Positions 33,919 through 42,696 of a stretch of DNA of 64,000 nucleotides are shown here, in pieces. The notes under the pieces are model-generated. The model was not told where the DNA came from and searched no databases. It worked only from the letters and a program-made list of their open reading frames with translations. The DNA is taken from assembly GCA_005883215.1 (NCBI GenBank), contig VAYS01000002.1, forward strand, positions 1 to 64,000. The letters are read 5' to 3'. This DNA is from Actinomycetota bacterium. GTDB taxonomy: Bacteria > Actinomycetota > Thermoleophilia > Solirubrobacterales > Solirubrobacteraceae. The translations under genes and the position numbers were made by a program. Position 1 is the first letter of the stretch; each line of letters begins with the position of its first letter.

Positions 33919-35291
33919 GACCGGATCAGCGCGAGCACCTCGTCGCGCTGTTGCTCCATGTGCTGGTGGGAGACCAGCGACTCGAGCGTCAGCCGCAGCA
34001 GGGGCTCGGTGTTGGACGGGCGTACGTTGAAGTGCCAGTCGGGATAATCGATCGAGACGCCGTCGATGTGCGTGACCTGGGCGTCGGCGTAGCGCTCCTC
34101 GAGCTCGCGCATCTTGGCGGCGCCGTCGGCGACCTCGGAGTTGATCTCGCCCGAGATGAAGTACCGCGACCGGTAGGGCTCGAGCAGCTCGCTCATGCGC
34201 CTGCCCTCGTCGGAGAGCTTCTCCAGGATCAGCAGCGCCGGGATCGTCCCCGAGTCGGCGTTGTAGAAGTCGTGGAAGTAGTAGTGCCCCGAGACCTCGC
34301 CGCCGAAGAGGGCGCCCTCGTCGCGCATCCGCGTCTTAAAGAACGCGTGGCCCACCCGGTTGACGTACGGCGTGCCGCCGGCGCGCTTGACCGTGTCGGG
34401 CACCGCTCGCGAGGCGCGGGCGTCGTAGAGAATCGAGGCGCCCGGATGCTTGGCCAATAGGTGCTCGGCCAGGATCGCGGTGAGAAAGTCTCCGGCGACG
34501 AACTGGCCGATGTCGTCGATGAAGAAGCAGCGGTCGGCGTCGCCGTCCCAAGCGATCCCCAGCTCGGCGCCGGACTCGACCACCTTCTCCACGATGAAGC
34601 GGCGATTCTCCTCCAGGAGCGGGTTGGGCTCGTGGTCGGGAAAGTCGCCGTCGGGGGTCCAGTAGGTGGCGACCAGCTCGAGCCCCAGGCGCTCGAGCAC
34701 CGGGCCGACCATCGGCCCCGCCATGCCGTTGCCCCCGTCGCACACCACCTTCATCGACCGCACCCGGCGGGGATCGATGAACTCCAGGGCGGACTCCTGG
34801 AACTCGGGATAGATGTCGATTTCCTCGCACGAGCCGCCGCCGGGGGGATCGGGCAGGCCGGTCTCGAGCGCGCGCCGGATGTCCTGGATGCCCCGGTCTC
34901 CGGACAGGGCGATCGATCCGCGCTCGATCATCTTGGCCCCGGTGTACGGCTTGGGGTTGTGCGAGGCGGTGCACATCAGGCCCCCGTCCAGGCCGCGGGA
35001 GCCGACCAGGTAATAGAGCATCTCGGTGCCCACCTGACCGGCGTCGAGTACGTGCACGCCCTCGGCGAGCATCCCCTCGCGGTAGCGCGCCGCCATCTCG
35101 GGCGCGCTCAGGCGCATGTCGCGCCCCAGGCCGAGGGCCAGATCGCCCGCCCGCTGGCCCGACAGCTCGGCGATGACGCGGGCAAAGCCGCGCCCGAGCT
35201 GCTCGGCCAGGTCGCCGTCGATCTGCTCGCCGTAGAGCCCACGCACGTCGTAGGCCTTGAAGATCTCGGCGGGGACGGTCACCGCGGGCAT
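33915..35291 (-). CDS. Phosphomannomutase/phosphoglucomutase
   Basis: 458 aa, full-length alpha-D-phosphohexomutase. The phospho-serine loop is CTASHNPKPYTG, the metal loop is DGDADR, the sugar-binding loop is GGEVSGHYYF and the phosphate-binding loop is RPSNTEPLLR. It interconverts hexose 6- and 1-phosphates and so feeds GDP-mannose or other nucleotide sugars to the glycan genes that follow. ATG 35291 is divergent from a methyltransferase start, and the two share a 35-base promoter region. A TTATGT element lies about 20 bases upstream. Confidence 0.94.
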   Translation of the reverse strand: MPAVTVPAEIFKAYDVRGLYGEQIDGDLAEQLGRGFARVIAELSGQRAGDLALGLGRDMRLSAPEMAARYREGMLAEGVHVLDAGQVGTEMLYYLVGSRGLDGGLMCTASHNPKPYTGAKMIERGSIALSGDRGIQDIRRALETGLPDPPGGGSCEEIDIYPEFQESALEFIDPRRVRSMKVVCDGGNGMAGPMVGPVLERLGLELVATYWTPDGDFPDHEPNPLLEENRRFIVEKVVESGAELGIAWDGDADRCFFIDDIGQFVAGDFLTAILAEHLLAKHPGASILYDARASRAVPDTVKRAGGTPYVNRVGHAFFKTRMRDEGALFGGEVSGHYYFHDFYNADSGTIPALLILEKLSDEGRRMSELLEPYRSRYFISGEINSEVADGAAKMRELEERYADAQVTHIDGVSIDYPDWHFNVRPSNTEPLLRLTLESLVSHQHMEQQRDEVLALIRS

Positions 35292-35313
35292 CCTAGGGAG
35301 CGCGCGACGCCGA

Positions 35314-35319
35314 CATAAT
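35314..35319 (+). promoter_or_regulatory. -10 box CATAAT, leaderless methyltransferase gene
   Basis: CATAAT ends 7 bases before ATG 35327. The same AT-rich core may serve the divergent phosphomannomutase gene. Confidence 0.5.
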
Positions 35320-35326
35320 CCGCGCC

Positions 35327-36271
35327 ATGGCGCCCGACCCCGGCCCGGCGTGTGCCGCGTGCGGCGCACGGGATCTGCGCCTGCGCCACCGGGTGGCCGG
35401 GGAGGCGGGCCAGGCGGGCCTGATCCCCACCACCGACCGTTACGGGACCGCGCTCGGTGACCTGCTGCTGTGCTCGGCGTGCGGACACATGCAGACCCAC
35501 CCGCCGCCCTCTGCGGCCCAGCTGCGCGCCGGCTACGCCGAGGCCGCCTCCGATGACTACCTCGAGGAAGAGGCCGGGCAGCGCGAGACCGCCCGCCGGG
35601 CGCTGGCCCACCTCGAGGAGTTCGCCTCGCCGGGTCGGCTGCTTGACGTGGGGTGCTGGACTGGCTTCCTGCTCGACGAGGCTAGGCGCCGGGGCTGGGA
35701 GCCGCTGGGGCTCGAGCCGAGCCGCTTTGCCCGCACCTACGCACGCGAGCGGCTCGGCCTGCCCGTGCTGGACGCCCGGCTCGAGGACGCCGAACTGCCC
35801 GCCGGCGAGCTGCGGGCGGCGGTGATGGCCGACGTGGTCGAGCACCTGCTCGACCCCGGCCGGGCGCTGGCCCGGGTGCGCGGGTGGCTGGGACCCGAGG
35901 GGGTGCTGTGCCTCATGCTGCCCGATGCGGGGAGCCGGGTAGCGCGCGCCATGGGGCGCCGCTGGTGGTCGGTGCTCCCCACCCACGTCCAGTACTTCAC
36001 CCGCCACAGCCTGGCCGTGCTTCTCGGCCGGCATGGATTCGACGTTCTCGCCCAGACCACGGCGCCCAAGGCGTTCACCGTCGGCTACTACCTCCGGCGC
36101 ACGAGCGGCTATTCGGAGGGCTTGAGCGCGGCGCTGGTGGCGGGGAGTCGCGCGCTCGGCCTGGCCGATCGCCTGTGGGCCCCGGACTTCGGGGACCGGA
36201 TGCTGATGGTCGCTCGCCGGGCGCCCCAATCCGCCGCCGAGCGCCCGCGCTCCGACGCGCGCTCGGCCTAG
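35327..36271 (+). CDS. Class I SAM methyltransferase with N-terminal zinc ribbon
   Basis: 314 aa. The zinc ribbon is at residues 9-52 (Cys9, Cys12, Cys49, Cys52). A Rossmann methyltransferase follows with LLDVGCWTGFLL near 105, GLEPS near 127 and the HL-containing ADVVEHLLDPGRAL near 168. This arrangement is typical of the C-methyltransferase-like or methyltransferase 11/23 proteins found in surface polysaccharide clusters. The substrate is probably a nucleotide-linked or lipid-linked sugar (inference from context). It converges on the FAD oxidoreductase gene. Confidence 0.87.
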   Translation: MAPDPGPACAACGARDLRLRHRVAGEAGQAGLIPTTDRYGTALGDLLLCSACGHMQTHPPPSAAQLRAGYAEAASDDYLEEEAGQRETARRALAHLEEFASPGRLLDVGCWTGFLLDEARRRGWEPLGLEPSRFARTYARERLGLPVLDARLEDAELPAGELRAAVMADVVEHLLDPGRALARVRGWLGPEGVLCLMLPDAGSRVARAMGRRWWSVLPTHVQYFTRHSLAVLLGRHGFDVLAQTTAPKAFTVGYYLRRTSGYSEGLSAALVAGSRALGLADRLWAPDFGDRMLMVARRAPQSAAERPRSDARSA

Positions 36272-36298
36272 GCGAGCGTTGGTCCCCCGGGCGGCGGC

Positions 36299-37687
36299 CT
36301 ACGCCGATCCGGCCCCCTGGGCCTGCTCTAGCAGGCCGCTGACCGCCTGGTCGGCGAGACGCACGGCGTAGTTGGTTCCGCGGTCCTCGGGGAAGACCTG
36401 GGTGGTGTTGATCAGCCACAGGCCCGGCACCGGGGTGCGAGGCGGCGGAATGCGCCGGCGGTAGCCGACGGTCACGATCGGCTGGGCGTGGGGCTCGCGA
36501 AACAGCCAGGCGTTGCGGATCCAGGCGCCCTCGAACGCCGGGTTGATCCTCCGCAGGGCGGGGGTGTACAGCGAGATCAGCGCGTCGGCGTCGCCCCGCA
36601 TCAGGGGGTCGCTCCAGTCGACATAGTTGGCCACGTAGAGGAAGCGCCGGCCGTTGTAGCGCCCGGGGGGGACGAAGTTGGTGTGCTCGACCAGTCCCAC
36701 GAACGGGATATCGGCGTCGACGACATTCATCCAGAAGAAGGGGGCGAACTGCCGGTCGAGCTCCAGCACCAAGCACACGGCTGCGTTGTACTCGCAGGCC
36801 CGCAGGCGCTCCAGGTAGGCCGACCCTAGGGCCTGGCGCAAGGGGGGATCGAGGAGCGCCTCGAAGACGTCGTTGGGGACGGTGGCGATCACCCCGTCGT
36901 AGCGCTCGGACTCGCCGGTGGGCTCGAACTCGCGCGGGTCCAGTCCGCGCCGAAACGAGCCCGGCGCGGCCGGGGTGAGCACGAAGCCCGCCCCCTCCCG
37001 CGCCAGGCGGGCCACCGGGCGGTCGATCAGGACGCGCCCGCCCGCCTTTTGGATACGCGCCGCCAGCGCGGCGAACAGAGGCTCCCACCCGTGGCGCCCG
37101 TAGCCGAGCAGCTCCCGCCGAGCTTCGCGGCCGCGAAGCTGACGGCGGAGCATGAGCTTGCTCCACAGCCAGGCCATCGCGATGTCGTCGGCGCGGGCGC
37201 CGAACTTGCCCCGCAGGAGGGGGCCCCACACCCGCTCATATACCTCGGGGCCCATCGAGCGTTCGATCCACTCCCTGGCCGTGATGTTCTCGAACGGCCC
37301 GACACCGCGGTGTCGGTGGTGGAGCATGAGCACCGACCAGCCGAGCCGCAGCCGCGATCGCAGCGACAGCGGCCGGTAGCGCAGCAGGTCGACGGGGGTG
37401 GTGAACGGGTGCAGGCGCCCGCCCGCGAACATGGCCACGGTCGACTCGCGGAACTCCAGCTCGTCGGGCATCCCCAACCGGTCATACAGCCGGCGCATGT
37501 CCCAGTCGGTGGCCAACAGGACGTGGTAGTAGCGCTCGATGCGGTGGCCTTGGCCGATGTCCAGCGTCGCCGCCTGGCCGCCGAGGCCGGGCCAGCGCTC
37601 GTAGACGTCGACGTCATGGCCGCGAGCGCTCAACAGCTCGGCGGCGACTAGGCCCCCTACCCCGGCGCCCACAACGGCGACGCGCAT
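36299..37687 (-). CDS. FAD-dependent protoporphyrinogen-oxidase-like/UDP-galactopyranose-mutase-like oxidoreductase
   Basis: 462 aa. The N-terminal dinucleotide fold is VAVVGAGVGGLVAAELL, with a Glu/Arg motif (VYERWPGLGGQ) at the end of strand 2. The body is of amine-oxidase type, and the C-terminal FAD contact is GLWLINTTQVFPEDRG. Related proteins in glycan clusters reduce or rearrange lipid- or nucleotide-linked sugars; a carotenoid or porphyrin oxidase role is less likely by context. ATG 37687 overlaps the stop of the upstream GT-C gene by one base (TGATG), so the two are coupled. Confidence 0.85.
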   Translation of the reverse strand: MRVAVVGAGVGGLVAAELLSARGHDVDVYERWPGLGGQAATLDIGQGHRIERYYHVLLATDWDMRRLYDRLGMPDELEFRESTVAMFAGGRLHPFTTPVDLLRYRPLSLRSRLRLGWSVLMLHHRHRGVGPFENITAREWIERSMGPEVYERVWGPLLRGKFGARADDIAMAWLWSKLMLRRQLRGREARRELLGYGRHGWEPLFAALAARIQKAGGRVLIDRPVARLAREGAGFVLTPAAPGSFRRGLDPREFEPTGESERYDGVIATVPNDVFEALLDPPLRQALGSAYLERLRACEYNAAVCLVLELDRQFAPFFWMNVVDADIPFVGLVEHTNFVPPGRYNGRRFLYVANYVDWSDPLMRGDADALISLYTPALRRINPAFEGAWIRNAWLFREPHAQPIVTVGYRRRIPPPRTPVPGLWLINTTQVFPEDRGTNYAVRLADQAVSGLLEQAQGAGSA

Positions 37688-38949
37688 CACGCCATGGCAG
37701 CCGCTGGCGTCACCACGCTCGTTCGGGCCGAGCGCGCCAGGCGCCGGACCACCACCACGATCCCGGCCACCGAGGCCACCCACAGGGTGATCATTGGGAA
37801 CGTGTAGAACAGCCACACGTGCCACGCGTGCAGACCGGTGGCGTAGGTGACGACCGTCGCGGGAAGCACCAGCGCCTGCAGGGCAAGCGCCTCGCGCAGG
37901 TACCCGGCCATGATCAGGAAGGGCAGGCCCCAGACCAGGTATTGCAGGAAGAAGGTCACGCCGAACGCCCACACCGCCAGCCACACCAGTACGGCGGCGT
38001 CGACGGGACGCGGCCGATAGCGCAACACGACCGCGGCCACCGCGAGCAGGGCGGCGCCGGTGATGAAGCGGGCCGCGTCGTAGACGGTCTTGGTCAGGCC
38101 GTGCACGGCCTCGTGGGCCACCCCGAAGGCGGCCTTGGGTAGGCCTGGGGCGGTCAGGAGGCTGAGCCCACCCAGGCCCGGTCCCCCGCGGTAGCGCAGC
38201 GGCAGGCCCTTGCCCGGACCGTCGAAGATGAGCCAAGGCGCGAAGGCCAGCGCGGGCAGGCCGACGGCGACGGCCACCAGCTTGACCGCCTCGCGTGGTG
38301 AGCGGGCGGCGGGTACCAGCGCGATAAGCGTCAGCACTGGCACGGTCTTGATCGCCGTGCCCGCCCCGATCAGGACGCCGGCGGCGTAGGGTCGCCAGTC
38401 GGCGTCTGTGCGATCCCACAGCCAGACGGCGGCCACCGCGGGAAGCATCGCCACCGAATCGATCTGCCCGTGAAAGCCCGAGATCGCCGCGAACGAGGGA
38501 CCGAGCGCGATGAGCGCGACGGCGAGCAACCTGGTGGTCTCGGCGCGCCCGTGACGCCAGAGGAAATCCTGCACCAACCAGGCGATGGCGCAGTCCGAGA
38601 CGGCGGCGGGAAGTCGGATCAGGCTGGTGAAGCTCAGGCCGGTGGCGTGGGCGAAGCTGGCGAGCGGGACGATTGCCGCGAAGAACCCCGGGGGGTAGGG
38701 CCAGCGGCCGTAAGGGGCGACCGAGTAGTTGTCGAGCTGGTGGTAGACGCCGAACACGTGGGCGTGCAGCGCCGAGTTGACAACCGCGTAGGACTGCAGG
38801 TCAAAGCGCTGGCCCGACGTGGTGAAAGCCAGCAGCACACGGCCCACCAGCCCCACCCCGATCAGCAGCCACAAGAGCAGGTGAAAGTCCTGCGTGGAGG
38901 GGTGAGAAGCGGCCGGCGCCCCGCCCTGCCTGGGAACTTCGGCCGCCAT
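37687..38949 (-). CDS. GT-C-fold membrane glycosyltransferase (mannosyltransferase-like)
   Basis: 420 aa with about 10 hydrophobic helices. The first external loop contains SGQRFDLQSYA, with an acidic residue typical of the GT-C catalytic loop, and SVAPYGRWPYPPGF, as in polyprenyl-phosphate-mannose-dependent enzymes (GT87/DUF2029-like). It probably adds a sugar outside the membrane from a polyprenyl-phosphate donor. ATG 38949 follows TATCGT (38958-38963) by 8 bases. The open frame continues far upstream, antisense to yebC and GT2 genes; that part is not coding. Confidence 0.82.
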   Translation of the reverse strand: MAAEVPRQGGAPAASHPSTQDFHLLLWLLIGVGLVGRVLLAFTTSGQRFDLQSYAVVNSALHAHVFGVYHQLDNYSVAPYGRWPYPPGFFAAIVPLASFAHATGLSFTSLIRLPAAVSDCAIAWLVQDFLWRHGRAETTRLLAVALIALGPSFAAISGFHGQIDSVAMLPAVAAVWLWDRTDADWRPYAAGVLIGAGTAIKTVPVLTLIALVPAARSPREAVKLVAVAVGLPALAFAPWLIFDGPGKGLPLRYRGGPGLGGLSLLTAPGLPKAAFGVAHEAVHGLTKTVYDAARFITGAALLAVAAVVLRYRPRPVDAAVLVWLAVWAFGVTFFLQYLVWGLPFLIMAGYLREALALQALVLPATVVTYATGLHAWHVWLFYTFPMITLWVASVAGIVVVVRRLARSARTSVVTPAAAMA

Positions 38950-38957
38950 GCGCGGCG

Positions 38958-38963
38958 ACGATA
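38958..38963 (-). promoter_or_regulatory. -10 box TATCGT, leaderless GT-C gene
   Basis: Minus-strand TATCGT ends 8 bases before ATG 38949. Confidence 0.5.
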
Positions 38964-39002
38964 GCAGTGGGGCACAGGGCGCTCGGGCGCGTCGGGCGGA
39001 AC

Positions 39003-39008
39003 TACACT
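39003..39008 (+). promoter_or_regulatory. -10 box TACACT, leaderless yebC
   Basis: TACACT ends 7 bases before ATG 39016. It is one of the clearest examples in the window. Confidence 0.6.
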
Positions 39009-39015
39009 GGCGGCG

Positions 39016-39765
39016 ATGTCGGGACATTCCAAGTGGTCCTCGATCAAGCACAAGAAGGCCCTCGTCGACTCCCGCCGGGGCCAGCAGTTCACCAAGCTCG
39101 CGCGCGCCGTCACGGTGGCGGCACGCGAAGGCGGGGGAGACCCCGACGCCAACCCGGCGCTGGCCAGCGCGGTGCAGAAGGCGCGCGACGCCTCGATGCC
39201 CAAGGACAACATCGAGCGCGCGATCGCCAAGGGAACCGGCGCCGGGGCCGACGCCCAGGCGATCGAGTCGGTCTCCTATGAGGGCTACGGGCCCGGCGGC
39301 GTGGCGCTCCTCATCGAGGCGCTGACCGACAACCGCAACCGTACCGGGGCGGAGATCCGCCACCTGCTCACCAAGCACGGCGGCAGCCTCGGTCAGCCGG
39401 GATCGGTTGCCTACCTGTTCGACCTCCAGGGCGTGGTGGTGGTCGACGCCACTCTGTTCTCCGAGGACAACCTGCTCCCTGCGGTGGAGGCGGGTGCGAC
39501 CGACATCGCGATCGACGAGGACGTCTACGAGATCATCTGCGCGCCCGCCGATCTGGCTCACGTGCGCGCCGCCCTGGAGGAGGCCGGCGTCTCGGTGGAG
39601 TCGGCGGAGCCCACCCAGCGACCGTCGACTCGCGTCGAGCTCGCCGAAGAGCAGGCGCGCTCCCTGTTTCGTCTCATCGAGGCGCTGGAGGACAACGACG
39701 ACGTCAGCGCCGTGCACGCGAACTACGACGTGCCCAGCGAGGTCATGGAGCGCGTCGCGGGCTAA
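39016..39765 (+). CDS. yebC: YebC/PmpR-family regulatory protein
   Basis: 249 aa, the usual length. N-terminal signature GHSKWSSIKHKKALVDSRRG, then KARDASMPKDNIERAI and YEGYGPGG. The family has been described both as DNA-binding regulators and as translation factors that help ribosomes through proline-rich stretches. In actinobacteria it usually sits between pdxT and ruvC; here it is separated from both, with ruvC 18 kb away. It is divergent from the GT-C gene, and each has its own -10 box. Confidence 0.95.
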   Translation: MSGHSKWSSIKHKKALVDSRRGQQFTKLARAVTVAAREGGGDPDANPALASAVQKARDASMPKDNIERAIAKGTGAGADAQAIESVSYEGYGPGGVALLIEALTDNRNRTGAEIRHLLTKHGGSLGQPGSVAYLFDLQGVVVVDATLFSEDNLLPAVEAGATDIAIDEDVYEIICAPADLAHVRAALEEAGVSVESAEPTQRPSTRVELAEEQARSLFRLIEALEDNDDVSAVHANYDVPSEVMERVAG

Positions 39766-39813
39766 GCTGCCGCGCCGCGGCCCCGGCCGCGCGCGGCTCG
39801 CCCGGGGGAGCCG

Positions 39814-40758
39814 ATGCCTGCGGTGAGCGTAGTCGTACCGGCCCGCGACGCGGTGGCCGACATCGGTCCCCTGACCGATGCCCTCCGGCGCCAGGACGCC
39901 CCGGGCGGATTCGAGGTGATCGTCGTCGACAACGGATCGCGCGACCGGACCGCCGAGCTGGCCGAGCGCGCCCCCGCCGTGACCCGCGTGCTCCGCCGTG
40001 CGCGGGGCGAGGGCCCGGGCGCGGCGCGCAATGCCGGGGCCCAAGCAGCCCGTGGCGAGGTGCTGGCCTTCATCGACTCCGACTGCCGTCCCGTGGCGGG
40101 TTGGCTGTCCGCCGGCGTCGAGGCGTCGGCTCGCGCCGAGCTGGTCCAGGGCCGGGTGCTGCCCGATCCTGCTGTGCCCGCGGGCCCGTTCGATCGCACG
40201 CTGACGGTCAACGGCGCCCACGGGCTGTTCGAGACGGCCAACCTGTTCGTCCGTCGCTCGCTGCTCGACCGGCTCGGCGGGTTCCCCGCCGGCCTGGAGA
40301 GCGACGGGACGCCGTTCGGCGAGGACGTGCTCTTCGGCTGGCGGGCCCGCCGGGCCGGGGCCCGCATCGGCTTCTGCCCCCGCGCGCTCGCCTATCACGC
40401 CGTGACCCGGCGCCCGGCGCGCGACTACGTCGCCGAGCGCGGTCGCCTGGCCTTGTTCTGCGAGCTGGCGCGCCAGGTCCCCGAGCTGCGCGAGAGCTTC
40501 TTCTACCGGCGCTACTTTCACTCCCGGCGAAGCGCCGCCTTCGACCTGGCGCTGGCCGGCGCGCTCGTGGCGGTGGTCGGCGATCGCCCCGCCGCCCTGC
40601 TCGCGGCCCTTCCCTATCTGCGCCAGGTTGGGCGCAGCGCGCGCCCCTGGGGTCGCCGCGTCGCCCCGCGGGTCGCCGCCGCCGAGGTGGCCGCCGACGC
40701 GGTGGGAGCCGCGGCCCTGGCGCGAGGAAGCGTGCGCTCGCGGACCCCGCTGCTCTAG
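39814..40758 (+). CDS. GT2-family glycosyltransferase
   Basis: 314 aa. GT-A fold: VSVVVPARDAVADIG, VIVVDNGSRDRT near residue 36, and the DXD-like FIDSDCRP near 90. The ED motif GEDVLFGWRARRAG is near 168. A C-terminal hydrophobic stretch (about 245-265) may associate with the membrane. It transfers a nucleotide sugar to a lipid-linked or protein acceptor, which is unknown. It starts 48 bases after yebC, and the next GT2 starts 2 bases after its stop, so it leads a run of colinear glycan genes (39.8-45.1 kb). Confidence 0.87.
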   Translation: MPAVSVVVPARDAVADIGPLTDALRRQDAPGGFEVIVVDNGSRDRTAELAERAPAVTRVLRRARGEGPGAARNAGAQAARGEVLAFIDSDCRPVAGWLSAGVEASARAELVQGRVLPDPAVPAGPFDRTLTVNGAHGLFETANLFVRRSLLDRLGGFPAGLESDGTPFGEDVLFGWRARRAGARIGFCPRALAYHAVTRRPARDYVAERGRLALFCELARQVPELRESFFYRRYFHSRRSAAFDLALAGALVAVVGDRPAALLAALPYLRQVGRSARPWGRRVAPRVAAAEVAADAVGAAALARGSVRSRTPLL

Positions 40759-40760
40759 CC

Positions 40761-41663
40761 GTGGCTCGGCCCTCGGTCTCGGTCGTGGTTCCCTTCGTCG
40801 GCGGCGAGGCGGAGCTGGCCGGCGTCCGGCGGGCTTTGTCCCGGCTGCGCCGGGGCCCGGCCGACGAGCTGATCGTGGTCGACAACCGCCGGGCGCCCGC
40901 CACGCCTCGGCGCGTCGGCGCGTTGGCGCCCGGCGCGGGGGCAAACGCGCACGAGGGCGGCGTGAGGATCCTGCGCGCCTCCGGCGTCCGCACCCCCGCA
41001 TACGCCCGCAACGCGGGGGCCCGGGCGTCAATCGGGGAGTGGCTGGTGTTCGTCGACGCCGACACCGACCCCGACCCCGGGCTTCTGGACGCCTACTTCG
41101 CGCCCACCCCCGACGAGATGGTGGGCGTGCTCGCTGGCGCGGTGAGCGACGCCGTGGGCGCCGACACGGTGGCGTCGCGCTATGGCGTCCAACGGGGCGG
41201 CATGGATCAGGCCGTGACGATGGAGCGCCGGGGCACGCCTTACGCCCAGACGTCCAACTGCGCCGTGCGCCGCCGCGCGTTCGAGCAGATCGGCGGCTTC
41301 ATGGCGGAGGCGCGCGCCGGCGAGGACGCCGACCTATGCTTTCGCCTGGCCCGCGCGGGCTGGACGCTCGAGTCACGTCCCGAGGCTCGCGTTTGCCACC
41401 GGGCGCGGGCCACGGTGCGCGCGCTGGTCGTCCAGCTCGCCCGCCACGGCAGCGGCGCCGCGTGGTTGGAGCGCCGCTATCCGGGCGAGTTCACCGCCCC
41501 GGGAACGGGCGTGCTGATGCGCCGCGCCGTCGCTGACGTGCGCGCGGCGGCGCGGGCGCTGGCCCGCGGCGACCGGGAGGAGGCGGCGTTCGCGATGATC
41601 GACCTGGCGGGAGCCGTGGCCTTCGAGGGCGGCCGGCGCCTGCCGAACCTCCGCCGCCACTAG
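40761..41663 (+). CDS. GT2-family glycosyltransferase
   Basis: 300 aa. VSVVVPFVGGEAEL, LIVVDNRRAP, the DXD region FVDADTDPDPGL near residue 95 and the ED motif EDADLCFRLARAG near 190. The end is Arg/Ala-rich. It follows the previous GT2 by two bases. GTG start by frame and position; no separate promoter is seen. Acceptor unknown. Confidence 0.85.
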   Translation: MARPSVSVVVPFVGGEAELAGVRRALSRLRRGPADELIVVDNRRAPATPRRVGALAPGAGANAHEGGVRILRASGVRTPAYARNAGARASIGEWLVFVDADTDPDPGLLDAYFAPTPDEMVGVLAGAVSDAVGADTVASRYGVQRGGMDQAVTMERRGTPYAQTSNCAVRRRAFEQIGGFMAEARAGEDADLCFRLARAGWTLESRPEARVCHRARATVRALVVQLARHGSGAAWLERRYPGEFTAPGTGVLMRRAVADVRAAARALARGDREEAAFAMIDLAGAVAFEGGRRLPNLRRH

Positions 41664-41666
41664 TTT
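41661..41666 (+). promoter_or_regulatory. -10 box TAGTTT before the third GT2 gene
   Basis: TAGTTT, formed by the preceding stop codon and the next bases, ends 7 bases before ATG 41674. It could add an internal leaderless transcript within the run. Confidence 0.4.
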
Positions 41667-41673
41667 GCCGGCC

Positions 41674-42696
41674 ATGCGCGAGCCCGTGGTGTCCGTGGTG
41701 GTGCCCACCCGCGACCGGCCCGAGCGCCTGGAGCGACTGCTCATCTCCCTGGCCGCCCAGTCGCTGGGCGGCGAGGCGTTCGAGATCGTCGTGGTAGACG
41801 AGGCCTCGGGCCCGGCCACCGCGGCCGTGCTCGATCGCCATGCCACCGGGACCGGGACCGGGGCCGGGGCCGGGGCCGGGGGCCACGACGACGCGCCCCG
41901 CGCGGCGGCTACCGCGGCGGCCGGGTCGGCGCCGTCGGTGCGGGTGCTGCGCCATCCGGTGGCGCTTGGCCCGGGCGCGGCGCGCAACGCCGGCTGGCGG
42001 CGCGCGCGCGCGGCGCTGGTGGCGTTTACCGACGACGACTGTCGCGCGCACCCCGACTGGCTGCGGGCCGGGGTCGAGGCGCACCGCGGCGATCCCGGGG
42101 CGATCGTGCAGGGGCGCACCGAGCCCGACCCCGGCGAGCTGCCCGCCGGCCTGCTCTCGCGCACGGTGCGCATCGAGCGGCTCGGCCCCCAGTACGAAAC
42201 GTGCAACATCTTCTATCCCCGGGCCCTGCTCGAGCGGCTCGGCGGGTTCGACGAGGGCTTCGGCCTGCGCCCGGGTGGCGAGGACACCGATCTGGCGTGG
42301 CGAGCGCTGGAGTCCGGGGCGCGCGCGGTGCACGCCCCCGGCGCGCTGGTCTATCACGCGGTCGAGCGCCTGGGCATCGGCGGGCGCTTGCGCGAGGCGA
42401 CGCGCTGGACCGCCACCGTGCGGATCTTCGCCGAGCACCCGGGCACCCGGGCGATGCTCACCCGGCGGGTGTTCTGGAACGTCTGGCACTACCTGCTCGT
42501 GCGCTCGCTGCTGGCGCTGGCGCTTCCCCCCGCGCCGCGCCGGGTGCTGATCACGCGCCACGCGATCGCCCTGCGGCGCCGCGCGCGCGAGGCCGGCGCC
42601 GGCCCCTGGGCGATCCCGTTCCTGGTGCTGTGCGATGCGATCGAGCTCGGCGCGCTGATCCGGGGCGGTCTGCGCTACCGCACGCTGGTCCTGTGA
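41674..42696 (+). CDS. GT2-family glycosyltransferase
   Basis: 340 aa. VSVVVPTRDRPERLERLL, VVVDEASG, FTDDDCRAHPDW near residue 115 as the metal-binding DXD region, and GGEDTDLAWRALESG near 205. A hydrophobic Leu-rich stretch near 275 may bind the membrane. Residues about 58-69 are an unusual Thr-Gly/Ala-Gly run encoded by a hexanucleotide repeat, inserted between the first strands. ATG 41674 is preferred over TTG 41665. The last four bases overlap the next gene (GTGA). Confidence 0.87.
   Translation: MREPVVSVVVPTRDRPERLERLLISLAAQSLGGEAFEIVVVDEASGPATAAVLDRHATGTGTGAGAGAGGHDDAPRAAATAAAGSAPSVRVLRHPVALGPGAARNAGWRRARAALVAFTDDDCRAHPDWLRAGVEAHRGDPGAIVQGRTEPDPGELPAGLLSRTVRIERLGPQYETCNIFYPRALLERLGGFDEGFGLRPGGEDTDLAWRALESGARAVHAPGALVYHAVERLGIGGRLREATRWTATVRIFAEHPGTRAMLTRRVFWNVWHYLLVRSLLALALPPAPRRVLITRHAIALRRRAREAGAGPWAIPFLVLCDAIELGALIRGGLRYRTLVL
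41845..41880 (+). repeat. Hexanucleotide microsatellite inside a GT2 gene
   Basis: Three ACCGGG units (41845-41862) are followed by three GCCGGG units (41863-41880), encoding alternating Thr-Gly and Ala-Gly. Being in frame, slippage would change loop length without a frameshift. Confidence 0.9.

Noticed and set aside
36112-36271. Frameshift suspected at the end of the zinc-ribbon methyltransferase
   Set aside because: The Arg/Ser/Ala tail is in frame and ends at TAG just before the convergent gene; no disruption is needed.
38950-41031. N-terminal extension of the GT-C protein to 1114 residues
   Set aside because: The extension is antisense to yebC and a GT2 gene, of low-complexity Arg/Gly/Pro composition, and a leaderless promoter lies directly before ATG 38949.
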